Source of the DNA: Isoperla grammatica
Taxonomy: Eukaryota; Arthropoda; Insecta; Plecoptera; Perlodidae
Length of the DNA: 64,000 nucleotides
Direction: 5' to 3'
Assembly: GCA_945910005.1 (NCBI GenBank)
Contig: OX246743.1
Span: 5,059,518-5,123,517 of the forward strand
Both the position numbers and the translations under genes were made by a program. The notes beneath the pieces are model-generated. The model was given only the letters and a program-made list of their open reading frames with translations, did no database searches and was not told the origin of the DNA. Shown piece after piece: positions 46,266-56,880 of this stretch; position 1 is the first letter of the stretch; every line of letters begins with the position of its first letter.

Positions 46266-47290
46266 CTGTACGGATAACCGAGTTGTTGTGTATGTAGTGT
46301 GCTGGCAAACATTGCCTCACATTCCCACGTTGACTGTACTTGACTCCTGTACCCGCCTGTACGGATAACCGAGTTGTTGTGTAGAGTGCTGGCAAACATT
46401 GCCTCACATTCCCACGTTGACTGTACTAGACTCCTGTACCCGCCTGTACGGATAACCGAGTTGTTGTGTAGAGTGCTGGCAAACATTGCCTCACATTCCC
46501 ACGTTGACTGTACTAGACTCCTGTACCCGCCTGTACGGATAACCGAGTTCTTGTGTAGAGTGCTGGCAAACATTGCCACACATTCCCACGTTGACTGTAC
46601 TTGACTCCTGTACCCGCCTGTACGGATAACCGAGTTGTTGTGTAGAGTGCTGGCAAACATTGCCTCACATTCCCACGTTGACTGTACTAGACTCCTGTAC
46701 CCGCCTGTACGGATAACCGAGTTCTTGTGTAGAGTGCTGGCAAACATTGCCTCACATTCCCACGTTGACTGTACCTGACTCCTGTACCCGCCTGTACGGA
46801 TAACCGAGTTCTTGTGTATGTAGAGTGCTGGCAAACATTGTCTCACATTCCCACGTTGACTGTACTAGACTCCTGTACCCGCCTGTACGGATAACCGAGT
46901 TGTTGTGTAGAGTGCTGGCAAACATTGCCTCACATTCCCACGGTGACTGTACCTGACTCCTGTACTCGCCTGTACGGATAACCGAGTTGTTGTGTATGTA
47001 GAGTGCCGGCAAACATTGCCTCACATTCCCACGTTGACTGTACTTGACTCCTGTACTCGCCTGTACGGATAACCGAGTTCTTGTGTATGTAGAGTGCTGG
47101 CAAACATTGCCTCACATTCCCACGTTGACTGTACTTGACTCCTGTACCCGCCTGTACGGATAACCGAGTTCTTGTGTATGTAGAGTGCTGGCAAACATTG
47201 CCTCACATTCCCACGTCGACTGTACCTGACTCCTGTACCCGCCTGTACGGATAACCGAGTTCTTGTGTATGTAGAGTGCTGGCAAACATT
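46266..47290. repeat. 91-bp minisatellite, right part, about 11 copies
   Basis: Continuation of the array at 43175 after the transposon. It includes both 91- and 87-bp units. Confidence 0.97.
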
Positions 47291-48368
47291 GGCCGCATCG
47301 TCACATTCAATTAGGATAATGTGTCTCCGTTTTATGTCTAATCGATACAATGGTCATGTCTCGATTGCAAAACGAGTTCGATAGTTGACGCGGTGTCGCA
47401 GTCAACAACAAAACGTTTCAATTATTAACATATGTGTCAGGGTGAAACTTTAGTTGGAGTAAGTTTACGAAAGCGACTGAACGTAAAGTTTGACCCGTTG
47501 TCATAATGTAGCATGCATGCGGGGTAATTACAAATACTAAAATAGCCGTTGTACTCTGTTTTGTTTTAGAGGAGCATCGAATATGCGCATATCGAAGAAT
47601 GATACAGCGATTTATATTGCATAGGTTATCTGACCTAAATCGCGGTGTTGTCGCTGATTTAGTTATAAGAAATTGGGCTGTATGATACCACAACCACATG
47701 TAATACCACAACCACATGTATAATACCATAGCCACATGTATGATACCATAGCCACTCTGTCATTGAGACGTGGTTTCAGCAATATGGAATAATATGTCAA
47801 AAAGTAGATGTGTATTTCATTAACACAATACATGTTATTACGTTGTTAATTGATTTTTGTATAAGTAGCATTTTGTATTCATGAAATCGAAAATATTGGT
47901 TAATTTTTGTTTAAGTCTTTTTGATAATACACCACGAATACTTGCATTTTTTATTATGTATTTGTAGTATTTGTTCGTATGTGTGTTGCTATTTTTTTTA
48001 AACAGAATTGTATTCACCTTCTTACATAACGGGCAGTAATATCGACAACTACGTCCTACACGTTACCGTTCCAAGTGAATCTCCGTTCAAATCCTCCAGA
48101 ACCCTGACATCACTTTACCAATGAAGCGCGCTCAACCGACCGTTGATCACAACACAGTGTTTTGTACTTTGTCCCCCCCCACCCCTCACTCTCCAAAACT
48201 CTTTAAATACATACTTAGGTCATAGGCTACACTCGCGAAGGGCCTTCGACTTACTATATTTACGTAAATCATACATTTGCATGGAAGACCGTAAATGTTT
48301 ACGTTACGTTATTACTAAACAGCAATAAGATACACACTAGGTATTTGTTACTACAAATCATACTTTAA
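47291..48368. other. Unassigned DNA
   Basis: Apart from the short repeat at 47682 and a C run near 48172, nothing is recognised. Confidence 0.4.
47682..47755. repeat. ~18-bp tandem repeat, 4 copies
   Basis: Units of the type ATACCACAACCACATGTA, with ATAGCC variants. Confidence 0.9.
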
Positions 48369-48515
48369 GGTCCAGTCTTACAATGTCCCAATAACTACTT
48401 ATTCGTCGAATAGCTTGTTTTCACCATGGCAACTACCAATCAAAACTCTTAAAATCCTCCACATAGCTTAATTGCTACAAATAACTTTCCTATTAGGAGA
48501 TTGTAAGACCGGCCC
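48369..48515. mobile_element. 147-bp MITE with TAA duplication
   Basis: The ends GGTCCAGTCTTACAATGTCC and GGGCCGGTCTTACAATCTCC (complement of the right) are inverted copies. TAA lies on both sides (48366-48368 and 48516-48518). A TAA/TTA 3-bp duplication with GG-starting ends is typical of PIF/Harbinger MITEs; that class is inferred. Confidence 0.8.
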
Positions 48516-49178
48516 TAAATGTAAATGTGTTTATAAATTTATGCACAGCGTTTAAACTTCATCTATCTTTTCCATCGATATGATTCCAGTCACAAAATAT
48601 ATTATGGTATTTTCCTTGATTGTGGGATCCATAAACTACGTTATGTATAGGCCCTACTCCAAACTATACTAGTTTATAATATATACATTTGGTTGGAGAG
48701 GAAGTGGGAAGGGCATGCTTGGATGGAGAGATGGAGAGATTGGATACGAATTAGCTAAGATTTTATGGATAGCTTGCGCTACTGTTTGGAATGATCGAAC
48801 AATATAAAGTTGTTGTCACTAAATGAGTGTATTGGTGACCGTGTAGATTATTGTGTACACATGTGTACACGAACATCGCTATAAATTACGTTTATCGACC
48901 ATACACTTAGCATATATTCAATAATAATTCAGGTATTTGCTATTAAAGTCTTATGATTGTAGTTTCTGAGTTGATGTTTATGTTCTCACGTAGCCTATTC
49001 TGTGACGATAAGTTATATGCCAGGACGGAAGCTTTGCAAGCAACCCACGTTTCTGTGAGCGTCCTTTTGTATTCCACAGTCAATATTGAGTTAAAGCTCA
49101 ATCCTGTAATAATCATGCTAATGGCTTTCAATGTACGCGGTCTACCGCACCATCGAATGTTGTTTCTCTCTCAACAGC
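48516..49178. other. Unassigned DNA
   Basis: Nothing recognised. Confidence 0.4.
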
Positions 49179-49262
49179 ATACAACCTGTGTGAGGCGTAC
49201 AGCGCTGTACATAGCAACGCGTACAACCTGTGTGAGGCGTACAGCGCTGTACATAGCAACGA
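49179..49262. repeat. Two-copy 42-bp tandem repeat
   Basis: TACAACCTGTGTGAGGCGTA followed by CAGCGCTGTACATAGCAACG occurs twice. Each copy holds the 14-bp near-palindrome GTACAGCGCTGTAC. Confidence 0.95.
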
Positions 49263-49712
49263 GAACAACGCATTGTTAGTTAAAGCAAACTGTACTACGC
49301 TCATTTATATATAATGATACGTTGGTAAACTAGAAACTCGTGTCTCAAACCCCCAAAGTAGTAAGTACCACTGCTTATTACGCGTGATTTGAATCGTACG
49401 AGATCTTTTACGACAAGTGTTGTAGGTAACTACATTAATTTTTGTTTTGTTATATTTTATTTTCAGTATTTATTTAATCAGATATACATTAGCAGTAGTG
49501 GAGATATTAGTATTCGTTTTAGTTTTTAACATTTTGGATTTGAAATTATTTATTTATGGTACAATGTAAGCCACTATTTGTATTGTTGATATATAAATAG
49601 TAAGTTTCGTAATTTCAGTTATTAAAACCTATGTACTATACTCGTAGTGTTGAAGTTCGAGTCATGTTAGTTGCATATTAGCGTATGTTGCCTTCACCGT
49701 ATGACCAGAATA
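49263..49712. other. Unassigned AT-rich DNA
   Basis: Nothing recognised. Confidence 0.4.
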
Positions 49713-49859
49713 TAGTTGTCCCAAGACTACCTTACACATGCTTTCGTCGTAGCCAATCAGCGATCGGTATTGGTTCGGATGTGTCTCGGGCGTTTCGCTG
49801 GTTGGCTACGACTACCCCGGATGTGACGAAAGCAGGTGTAACGTAATCTTGGGTCCACT
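49713..49859. mobile_element. MITE family M1, copy 2
   Basis: It is inverted relative to copy 1 at 13042. It starts AGTTGTCCCAAGACTACCTT, ends in AATCTTGGGTCCACT, and shares the inner GTAGCCAATCAGCGATCGG and CGCTGGTTGGCTACGAC. Confidence 0.85.
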
Positions 49860-50072
49860 TTACATATTCCTTTTCCCTTCTGCCACGACGACAGGTTTTA
49901 TCTTCAGTCTTTTCCCCAGGTCAACTAATGCAAAACCGCGCCTATACCATAATGCACGCGCTGCATTGTTGTCGTTGCCATCCCGCATTCCGTTTAATTC
50001 CCGTATAATTCCCAATTTTCGAGTTTCTATAGCCGTTTTAACACGTTTTGATGACTCGGTAATCCATTGCAT
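49860..50072 (-). other. 70-codon open frame abutting a MITE, unrecognised
   Basis: The minus frame reads with balanced, charged composition (KRVKTAIETRKLGIIRELNG, then YRRGFALVDLGKRLKIKP). Its stop codon falls at the MITE boundary at 49860, so the MITE may have truncated it. No family is recognised. An exon fragment is possible and chance cannot be excluded. Confidence 0.25.
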
Positions 50073-50207
50073 GAATATGTATATTTGTTATTAGTCGTGA
50101 AACTTGGTGTACTTTTGTTTGGGGTGGTTTCCGGTCTCGCGGGGGATGATTTGGTTCCGTCCTTTCATTTTAACGGTTCGCCAGGTCGCTTAATTGAAGT
50201 TGTCGGG

Positions 50208-50275
50208 TCCCGACGCCAGCCATGCAGCCATGTTGACTCATGGCCCGACGCCAGCCATGCAGCCATGCTAACACT
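50208..50275. repeat. Two-copy ~34-bp repeat
   Basis: CCGACGCCAGCCATGCAGCC occurs twice in a row. Confidence 0.9.
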
Positions 50276-51159
50276 CTTGGCTTATTTAACGAAATAAGTG
50301 TGGACATTCAATTAATTGTAATTTAAGACATCAAGTGTCAATGTGTTGATAAAGATCTCAGGAAGTACATCGAAATATTTACGTATGTTATATTTTTTTC
50401 AAGAACAGTGTATTAATACACCAGTAACACCACCTGTTCTACTGTAGTTCAAGTATCAACAATAGAGTTGTATTGACGTGACGTCACCACACCAATATCA
50501 AACCTCTCGATAGTAATGTTGGTTTCTTGTCCTCAAATTACATTCTTGTGTGTGTGTACTATTCCAGAACTTATACATTCAATAAGTAGGTGCAAATAAC
50601 TGCACTGCTTTGTTAGTGGGGTGAATTGAAGCGAGGCCGTATATCGTATATCGAGTAAGCCCGGATCAGCGCGATCTCTGATGTTATACGGAACCGAGAC
50701 ATCTATTTGCTTTAGTCCTAGGCTTAACGAACACACCGTTAGGTCTTCACCGCTGCAGTTTATACTGATTAATTTCGTCTACATAGAGGGGCTGCTTTTA
50801 ATTATAGTCCATCTGTGGCATTACGAAAAGTTTTAGGGTTCCCCCCGACCCGTATCAGAGGTAGGAAAATTTAATTTCGGTCTTATTTCAAGGTATTGTT
50901 ATAACTGGTTGTTTGGTACGGCCAATATGCAATGTCTGTATAGTTGCTTCGCCTCAAAGGCCGTAATTATACCCGCATTCTAGTCAGCCCACGGACATCG
51001 AAGTAAGAGAACACTTTTTTCAAACGTTCGCCCCTTGTGTCACTAACATTCTTCATAATAAAACTGCAGAATTTTTATCAAATAACACTCATGAAAGCAA
51101 TGAAGCTCGACCAATCAAGATATATGCTAAGATGGTGCCGACTCTGTGGGATGCTCGGG
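50276..51159. other. Unassigned DNA
   Basis: Nothing recognised. Confidence 0.4.
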
Positions 51160-51420
51160 ATAATAATAATAATAATTTTTCGTAGGAATTAATAATGTAT
51201 GTTGTAGGGTAGGCCTACACACCGACTTTACCTGATGTGCTAATCTTCAGATGACTTAAGGTATTTTAGAGTGTTTGGATGGTTGGGAAGGAATGTCCGA
51301 GGGCAGTTAGTAGGACTCAATACTGAGGAAAACTTCGTAAAAACAACATTCAAGATTGCCGAGGTCCGGAATCGAACCGGCGATCTCCCGAATTAGAGTC
51401 TAGCGTCTTACCGCAAATAC
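51160..51420 (-). mobile_element. tRNA-headed SINE family S1, copy 3
   Basis: The B box GGTTCGATTCCGG and body words match copies 1 and 2. The A box end is lost (TTTGCGGTAAGACGC remains). The 3' end is CCTACGAAAAATTATTATTA with ATT repeats. It is more diverged than copy 2. Confidence 0.82.
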
Positions 51421-52164
51421 ATCTACGTTCTGCAATTTCCAATTGGTATACTTGTAAATTATCTATATTACTTTATTTCATTTTGAAATATAAAGATGTT
51501 AAAAATGTAATCTCAATAGGTTGTAAATCTGAAAACTGAAACCTTAGTAAGGAAATAATACAATACAATGTTACACTAACCATGCCGTAAGAAGTAAGGG
51601 GAAGGTAACCCCTCTGAGAAGAGACGGTCGCTCCACACAGTCTATTTCAACGGTATTCACCGTGGGATTTCCCGATACCTGCATGTTATTAGCCACTGTA
51701 TTGTCTGCACCAACCTTGAATGGAATGCGACACCAACACGTCTGACAACAAGCAAGCGATATTACCACTACAATATCTGAGGCAAGTGAACGGAATGCCA
51801 CTAGATTTAGGTTGGTAGTTGTCACAAGCGTCACTAGCCTATTACATAATCTGTGACGACAACACGTTACTATATGCAACACTATACCACGGTGTATGAA
51901 TGTATACAGTATCGACACTTGGGATGGGATAGTGTACACTGTACACTGTACACGTTACTGCGCAGGACCAGTGTACACCGCCCTGTGCGACCGACGGCGC
52001 CGCTGAACCAACATCGCACACGAAATGCATGTGTACAGTGCACACCCTCTATTGGGTAGGCAGGCACAAACATGTACACGTGTACACACCTTTCACAGAG
52101 AGAGGTTATACACGTTTACTGCAACACACGTGTTTGCCCATCCCTAACCGACAGCTCTCGACAA
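51421..52164. other. Unassigned DNA
   Basis: Overlapping small frames have no recognisable features. A short GTACACT run lies near 51931. Confidence 0.4.
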
Positions 52165-53497
52165 CTTGCGCTTGGCGACACTAGCGCGGCGTAGCGGTGA
52201 TTATTATATCTACCTCAAGGTGTAGTACTACTTGTTGCGTTGCGCTTGGCGACACTAGCGCGGCGTAGCGGTGATTGGGTTACATTATAATATCTACCTC
52301 AAGGTGTAGTACTACTTGTTGCGTTGCGCTTGGCGACACTAGCGCGGCGTAGCGGTAATCGGGTTGACATTACAATATCTACCTCAAGGTGTAGTACTAC
52401 TTGTTGCGTTGCGCTTGGCGACACTAGCGCGGCGTAGCGGTGATTGGGTTGACATTATAATATCTACCTCAAGATGTAGTACTACTTGTTGCGTTGCGCT
52501 TGGCGACACTAGCGCGGCGTAGCGGTGATTGGGTTGACATTATAATATCTACCTCAAGGTGTAGTACTACTTGTTGCGTTGCGCTTGGCGACACTAGCGC
52601 GGCGTAGCGGTGATTAGGTTGACATTATAATATCTACCTCAAGGTGTAGTACTACTTGTTGCGTTGCGCTTGGCGACACTAGCGCGGCGTAGCGGTGATT
52701 GGGTTACATTATAATATCTACCTCAAGGTGTAGTACTACTTGTTGCGTTGCGCTTGGCGACACTAGCGCGGCGTAGCGGTGATTGGGTTGACATTATAAT
52801 ATCTACCTCAAGGTGTAGTACTACTTGTTGCGTTGCGCTTGGCGACACTAGCGCGGCGTAGCGGTGATTGGGTTGACATTATAATATCTACCTCAAGGTG
52901 TAGTACTACTTGTTGCGTTGCGCTTGGCGACACTAGCGCGGCGTAGCGGTGATTGGGTTGACATTATAATATCTACCTCAAGGTGTAGTACTACTTGTTG
53001 CGTTGCGCTTGGCGACACTAGCGCGGCGTAGCGGTGATCGGGTTGACATTATAATATCTACCTCAAGGTGTAGTACTACTTGTTGCGTTGCGCTTGGCGA
53101 CACTAGCGCGGCGTAGCGGTGATTGGGTTGACATTATAATATCTACCTCAAGGTGTAGTACTACTTGTTGCGTTGCGCTTGGCGACACTAGCGCGGCGTA
53201 GCGGTGATTGGGTTGAGATTATAATATCTACCTCAAGGTGTAGTACTACTTGTTGCGTTGCGCTTGGCGACACTAGCGCGGCGTAGCGGTGATATATCTA
53301 CCTCAAGGTGTAGTACTACTTGTTGCGTTGCGCTTGGCGACACTAGCGCGGCGTAGCGGTGATTGGGTTGACATTATAATATCTACCTCAAGGTGTAGTA
53401 CTACTTGTTGCGTTGCGCTTGGCGACACTAGCGCGGCGTAGCGGTGATTGGGTTGACATTATAATATCTACCTCAAGGTGTAGTACTACTTGTTGCG
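52165..53497. repeat. 85-bp minisatellite, 16 copies
   Basis: Units contain GCGCTTGGCGACACTAGCGC, GGCGTAGCGGTGATTGGGTT, GACATTATAATATCTACCTC, AAGGTGTAGTACTACTTGTT and GCGTT. CTACCTCA starts at 52210, 52294, 52379, 52464, 52549, 52634, 52718, 52803, 52888, 52973, 53058, 53143, 53228, 53298, 53383 and 53468. Spacing is 85 bp except two of 84 and one of 70 (a 15-bp deletion). GTAGTACTAC is a perfect 10-bp palindrome in each unit. Confidence 0.98.
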
Positions 53498-53798
53498 TCT
53501 CTTCTGGTAGGACTTGCGCGCGCATGTGCTGCGGCAAAAGCTTGAGTTTCGGTGCTTATTGTGGTACTGACACAGAAAGGTTATCGCTGGTACTGCGGTA
53601 GATGTGCGGGCTCCCTCAGATCTATCTACTCTAGTCCGTCAGCCACAGTCCGGCTGGTAAATGACAGTTCTTACAAGTAACTTCATGAAAGACATTCCAT
53701 GGTTGGGATGGGATATGAATTGACCGTATCTGTGCGACACAATTATCTGAGAATCACATCCTAGGAAATAGAATCCAAATGTAGTGGTAATAGCCAAC
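53498..53798. other. Unassigned DNA
   Basis: Nothing recognised between the 85-bp array and the 5S-headed repeat. Confidence 0.4.
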
Positions 53799-54222
53799 GG
53801 TTTAGCCGCGGTCGCGCCTTAGCCGGTTCCCATACGAACACTGAAGTTAAGCTACCTCGGGCTAGGTCAGGAGGTGGATGGGTGACAATTCTCCTCTGAA
53901 ACACTAGTTACCGTTGGTTAGAGCAGATTGGAGGGCTCGAAAGTTTGTGTAACAGCTTCGTTCTTCTCGTCAACTGCTCGGCAGTCCAGGTTAGTGGAGG
54001 AACCTATTTGACTGGTCAAAGTTACATCGTCCTTTCGGATGGGACGTAAAGCTGGTGGTCCCCTTGGTACTTTTCGACAGGAGTAGGCTACGTGCCGGTA
54101 CCGGGTTTCTCTCCTCCCTTCATCATCATCATGCATCGTTGTTAATCATCCGTTGTTATACTGGTCACTATTAAATGGCATAAAATGCTGTATAGGGCCA
54201 ATTCATAAATAAATAAATAAAT
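53799..54222 (+). mobile_element. 5S-rRNA-headed SINE (SINE3 type)
   Basis: The head at about 53822-53887 carries the 5S rRNA internal promoter: CACTGAAGTTAAGC (A box), then CTCGGGCTAGGTCAGG (intermediate element), then GGTGGATGGGTGAC (C box), in the order and spacing of a 5S gene. The first ~25 and last ~30 nt of 5S are not recognisable, so it is not a 5S gene. A body of about 250 bp follows, with TCCTTTCGGATGGGACGTAA and GTGCCGGTACCGGG, and then CATCATCATC and an (AAAT)n tail at 54199-54222. Head, body and tail make a complete SINE. Confidence 0.8.
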
Positions 54223-54810
54223 GAACAAATCCACAGTAAAAAGACAAAATTAGAGTTGGAGATTGGGGTGAGGCTCAACTTAAGAACATTTCTTGGTAAT
54301 GCTTCCAACATAACAGTTTGTTATTGATTCTAGTTTTGTTCGTCTTTATAGATAAATCTCGTTGAACAATTGTTGTGTAATATTATATGTTCTATAGATT
54401 TAAATCATGTAACTTGGGGTGGGTGCGTTTACATCTTGAAATTTAAAAATGAGTGACAAACAAAAATACAACTCTACGTTCTTGTGTTGAAAATAAATCA
54501 TGGGTTGTTAGTGACGATAAACAAATGTAAATAACTATTGCTGTAGCCAATGTTTCGTCTCTTTTCAAGTCCGCACTACACTACACTGTCTCCGCGTAAC
54601 CCTATCCATCGCCTCTACAATCATTCAAGGAGTTGTAATTATATTTTACAAGTCTTTTATTTACTTTTCAAACTTGATAATTATAGAATAATTGTGATTA
54701 CTTACATTACGTGGAATAACATTTATATTTCCACTTGACATCTCCGAGTGATTTCTATGTAAAATGGACATACATCATGGCGCAGTGAGCAATGAGATCG
54801 AGCTTTTCTA
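54223..54810. other. Unassigned AT-rich DNA
   Basis: Nothing recognised. Confidence 0.4.
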
Positions 54811-54853
54811 CCCCCTCCCCCCCCCCCCCCTCCTTCCCCCCCCCTCCTCCCTC
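54811..54853. repeat. C-rich tract
   Basis: Several C runs of five to about fourteen, with single T interruptions. Confidence 0.9.
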
Positions 54854-55312
54854 CGCCGCGCGCTGTCTCAAATACTCGTCGTTTTATCCGTAAAGCAAAT
54901 ATGATTAAACTCGTTTATTTACTTAATATTACTCATCCCCATGTTGCTTTTTAATTCCTGTTACAATTTAGTACGAATCTAATATCATAATTGATCTGGT
55001 TGAAAAATGAAGGAAAAGGTGATCGTTGATATAATTCATCGGACTGGAAGTAGTTGACGTTAAGTCAAAAGTTTGTGTTGCAAAGTTGGTAGCAGATGAC
55101 GTTTCTTGCGTGCAGTAACATCTGTCCTCTCCCGTTCGTGCGTCTTTAGAAAACCTTTCACTTGGCTTTCTAAAGTTTTTCCTTCATTTCGTGAAAGTTT
55201 TCTTGTTGTATGAAATACTTTTCTATCTCTCTGAATGTAATCCCTTAATTATTAATGAGAGTTAATTTGAAAAAGTGTTTCTCGAGATAAATGTTGCGTT
55301 TGTCCTGATTCG
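54854..55312. other. Unassigned DNA
   Basis: Nothing recognised. Confidence 0.4.
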
Positions 55313-56093
55313 TAGAGCTACGTCTTCCGTAGAGCTACGTCTTCCGTAGAGCTACGTCTTCCGTAGAGCTACGTCTTCCGTAGAGCTACGTCTTCCGTAG
55401 AGCTACGTCTTCCGTAGAGCAAAGTCCACCGTAGAGCTACGTCTTCCGTAGAGCTACGTCTTCTGTAGAGCTACGTCTGCCGTAGAGCTACGTCTTCCGT
55501 AGAGCTACGTCTTCCGTAGAGCTACGTCTTCCGTAGAGCAAAGTCCACCGTAGAGCTACGTCTTCCGTAGAGCTACGTCTTCCGTAGAGCTACGTCTTCC
55601 GTAGAACTACGTCTTCCGTAGAGCTACGTCTTCCGTAGAGCTACGTCTTCCGTAGAGCTACGTCTTCCGTAGAGCTACGTCTTCCGTAGAGCTACGTCTT
55701 CCGTAGAGCTACGTCTTCCGTAGAGCTACGTCTTCCGTAGAGCAAAGTCCACCGTAGAGCTACGTCTTCCGTAGAGCTACGTTTTCCGTAGAGCAAAGTC
55801 CACCGTAGAGCTACGTCTTCCGTAGAGCTACGTCTTCCGTAGAGCTACGTCTTCCGTAGAGCTACGTCTTCCGTAGAGCTACGTCTTCCGTAGAGCTACG
55901 TCTTCCGTAGAGCAAAGTCCACCGTAGAGCTACGTCTTCCGTAGAGCTACGTCTTCCGTAGAGCTACGTCTTCCGTAGAGCTACGTCTTCCGTAGAGCTA
56001 CGTCTTCCGTAGAGCTACGTCTTCCGTAGAGCTACGTCTTCCGTAGAGCTACGTCTTCCGTAGAGCTACGTCTTCCGTAGAGCTACGTCTTCC
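55313..56093. repeat. 17-bp minisatellite, about 46 copies
   Basis: The unit is CGTAGAGCTACGTCTTC. A variant with AGAGCAAAGTCCAC appears at about 55421, 55540, 55744, 55795 and 55914, spaced by exact multiples of 17 (119, 204, 51, 119). No indel is visible over the whole array. Confidence 0.98.
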
Positions 56094-56704
56094 AACCACT
56101 TTACGTGGTTCCTGACAAGTACAACCAAATAGCCAGCACGTTTGCATCAATACAAAGTGTAAGATGCTAGCTAGAAAAGTAATGGTTTTATAAATGTTTT
56201 GATCAGCAAAACTGTAATTTTCGCGTTAGGCAATTTTTTTAAAATGAACCCTTGTATTTGCCTTTGTTCACTCTAAAATTACGGCATTTATTTATACCTG
56301 TAAAGTTATGTATTTATTGTTAAGCAACGTTTTGATAGATGCAGATGTTGATTGAAATATTAACATTACATACTTTTTAAAGAACAGTGCACGTCCAATA
56401 ATTTAATATAAACATACTAACCAGTTCTATTAGTTTAATTCATTAAACAGTCATGTTGATCTACGTTTTTATGAAACTTAACTAAACAATGAAACACTGT
56501 TGTTTGACATTTTAGCGTGCTGAATACATACATACAAATGGCATGTCCGTCGTTATTAGCTGATGAGGAAAGCAACTGATCAATAAAACCCCCATGTATG
56601 TCTGTGCTGTTGTGTATATTCGTGATTGTTTGCCTTTCGCGTATATCCCGTTTAAAAATCACAGATAGTTACGAGTTGTGTACAAGATATAATAAGCATT
56701 GATA
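56094..56704. other. Unassigned AT-rich DNA
   Basis: Nothing recognised. Confidence 0.4.
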
Positions 56705-56733
56705 TAAATAAATAAATAAATAAATAAATAAAT
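56705..56733. repeat. (AAAT)n microsatellite
   Basis: About seven copies, directly next to the R1 copy at 56742; it may be that repeat's tail on the opposite strand. Confidence 0.9.
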
Positions 56734-56741
56734 TCACATTA

Positions 56742-56880
56742 AGAGTCTACCCACTCAGTAACTTAACTGATTTGCAGTAAGGGACTTTAATTAAAAGTGA
56801 CCAAACCAACCCTGTAGGCTTCGAACACCATCGACGAGTGAGCGATAACCAATCAAAGATCGATATTTCAAATATGTTAT
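56742..56880 (-). mobile_element. Dispersed repeat family R1, copy C (shortened)
   Basis: It shares AGTCTACCCACTCAGTAACT, CAACCCTGTAGGCTTCGAAC, ACCATCGACGAGTGAGCGAT and AACCAATCAAAGATCGATAT with copy A in the opposite orientation. The distal third of the family is missing. Confidence 0.8.

Noticed and set aside
43178..47350. Many 60-198-codon frames repeating RQCLPALY and EAMFASTLH
   Set aside because: Frames through the 91- and 87-bp minisatellite that shift at each unit-length change.
53799..53930. A functional 5S rRNA gene
   Set aside because: Only the internal promoter portion matches. The ends that should pair as helix I are not recognisable, and a SINE body with AAAT tail follows.
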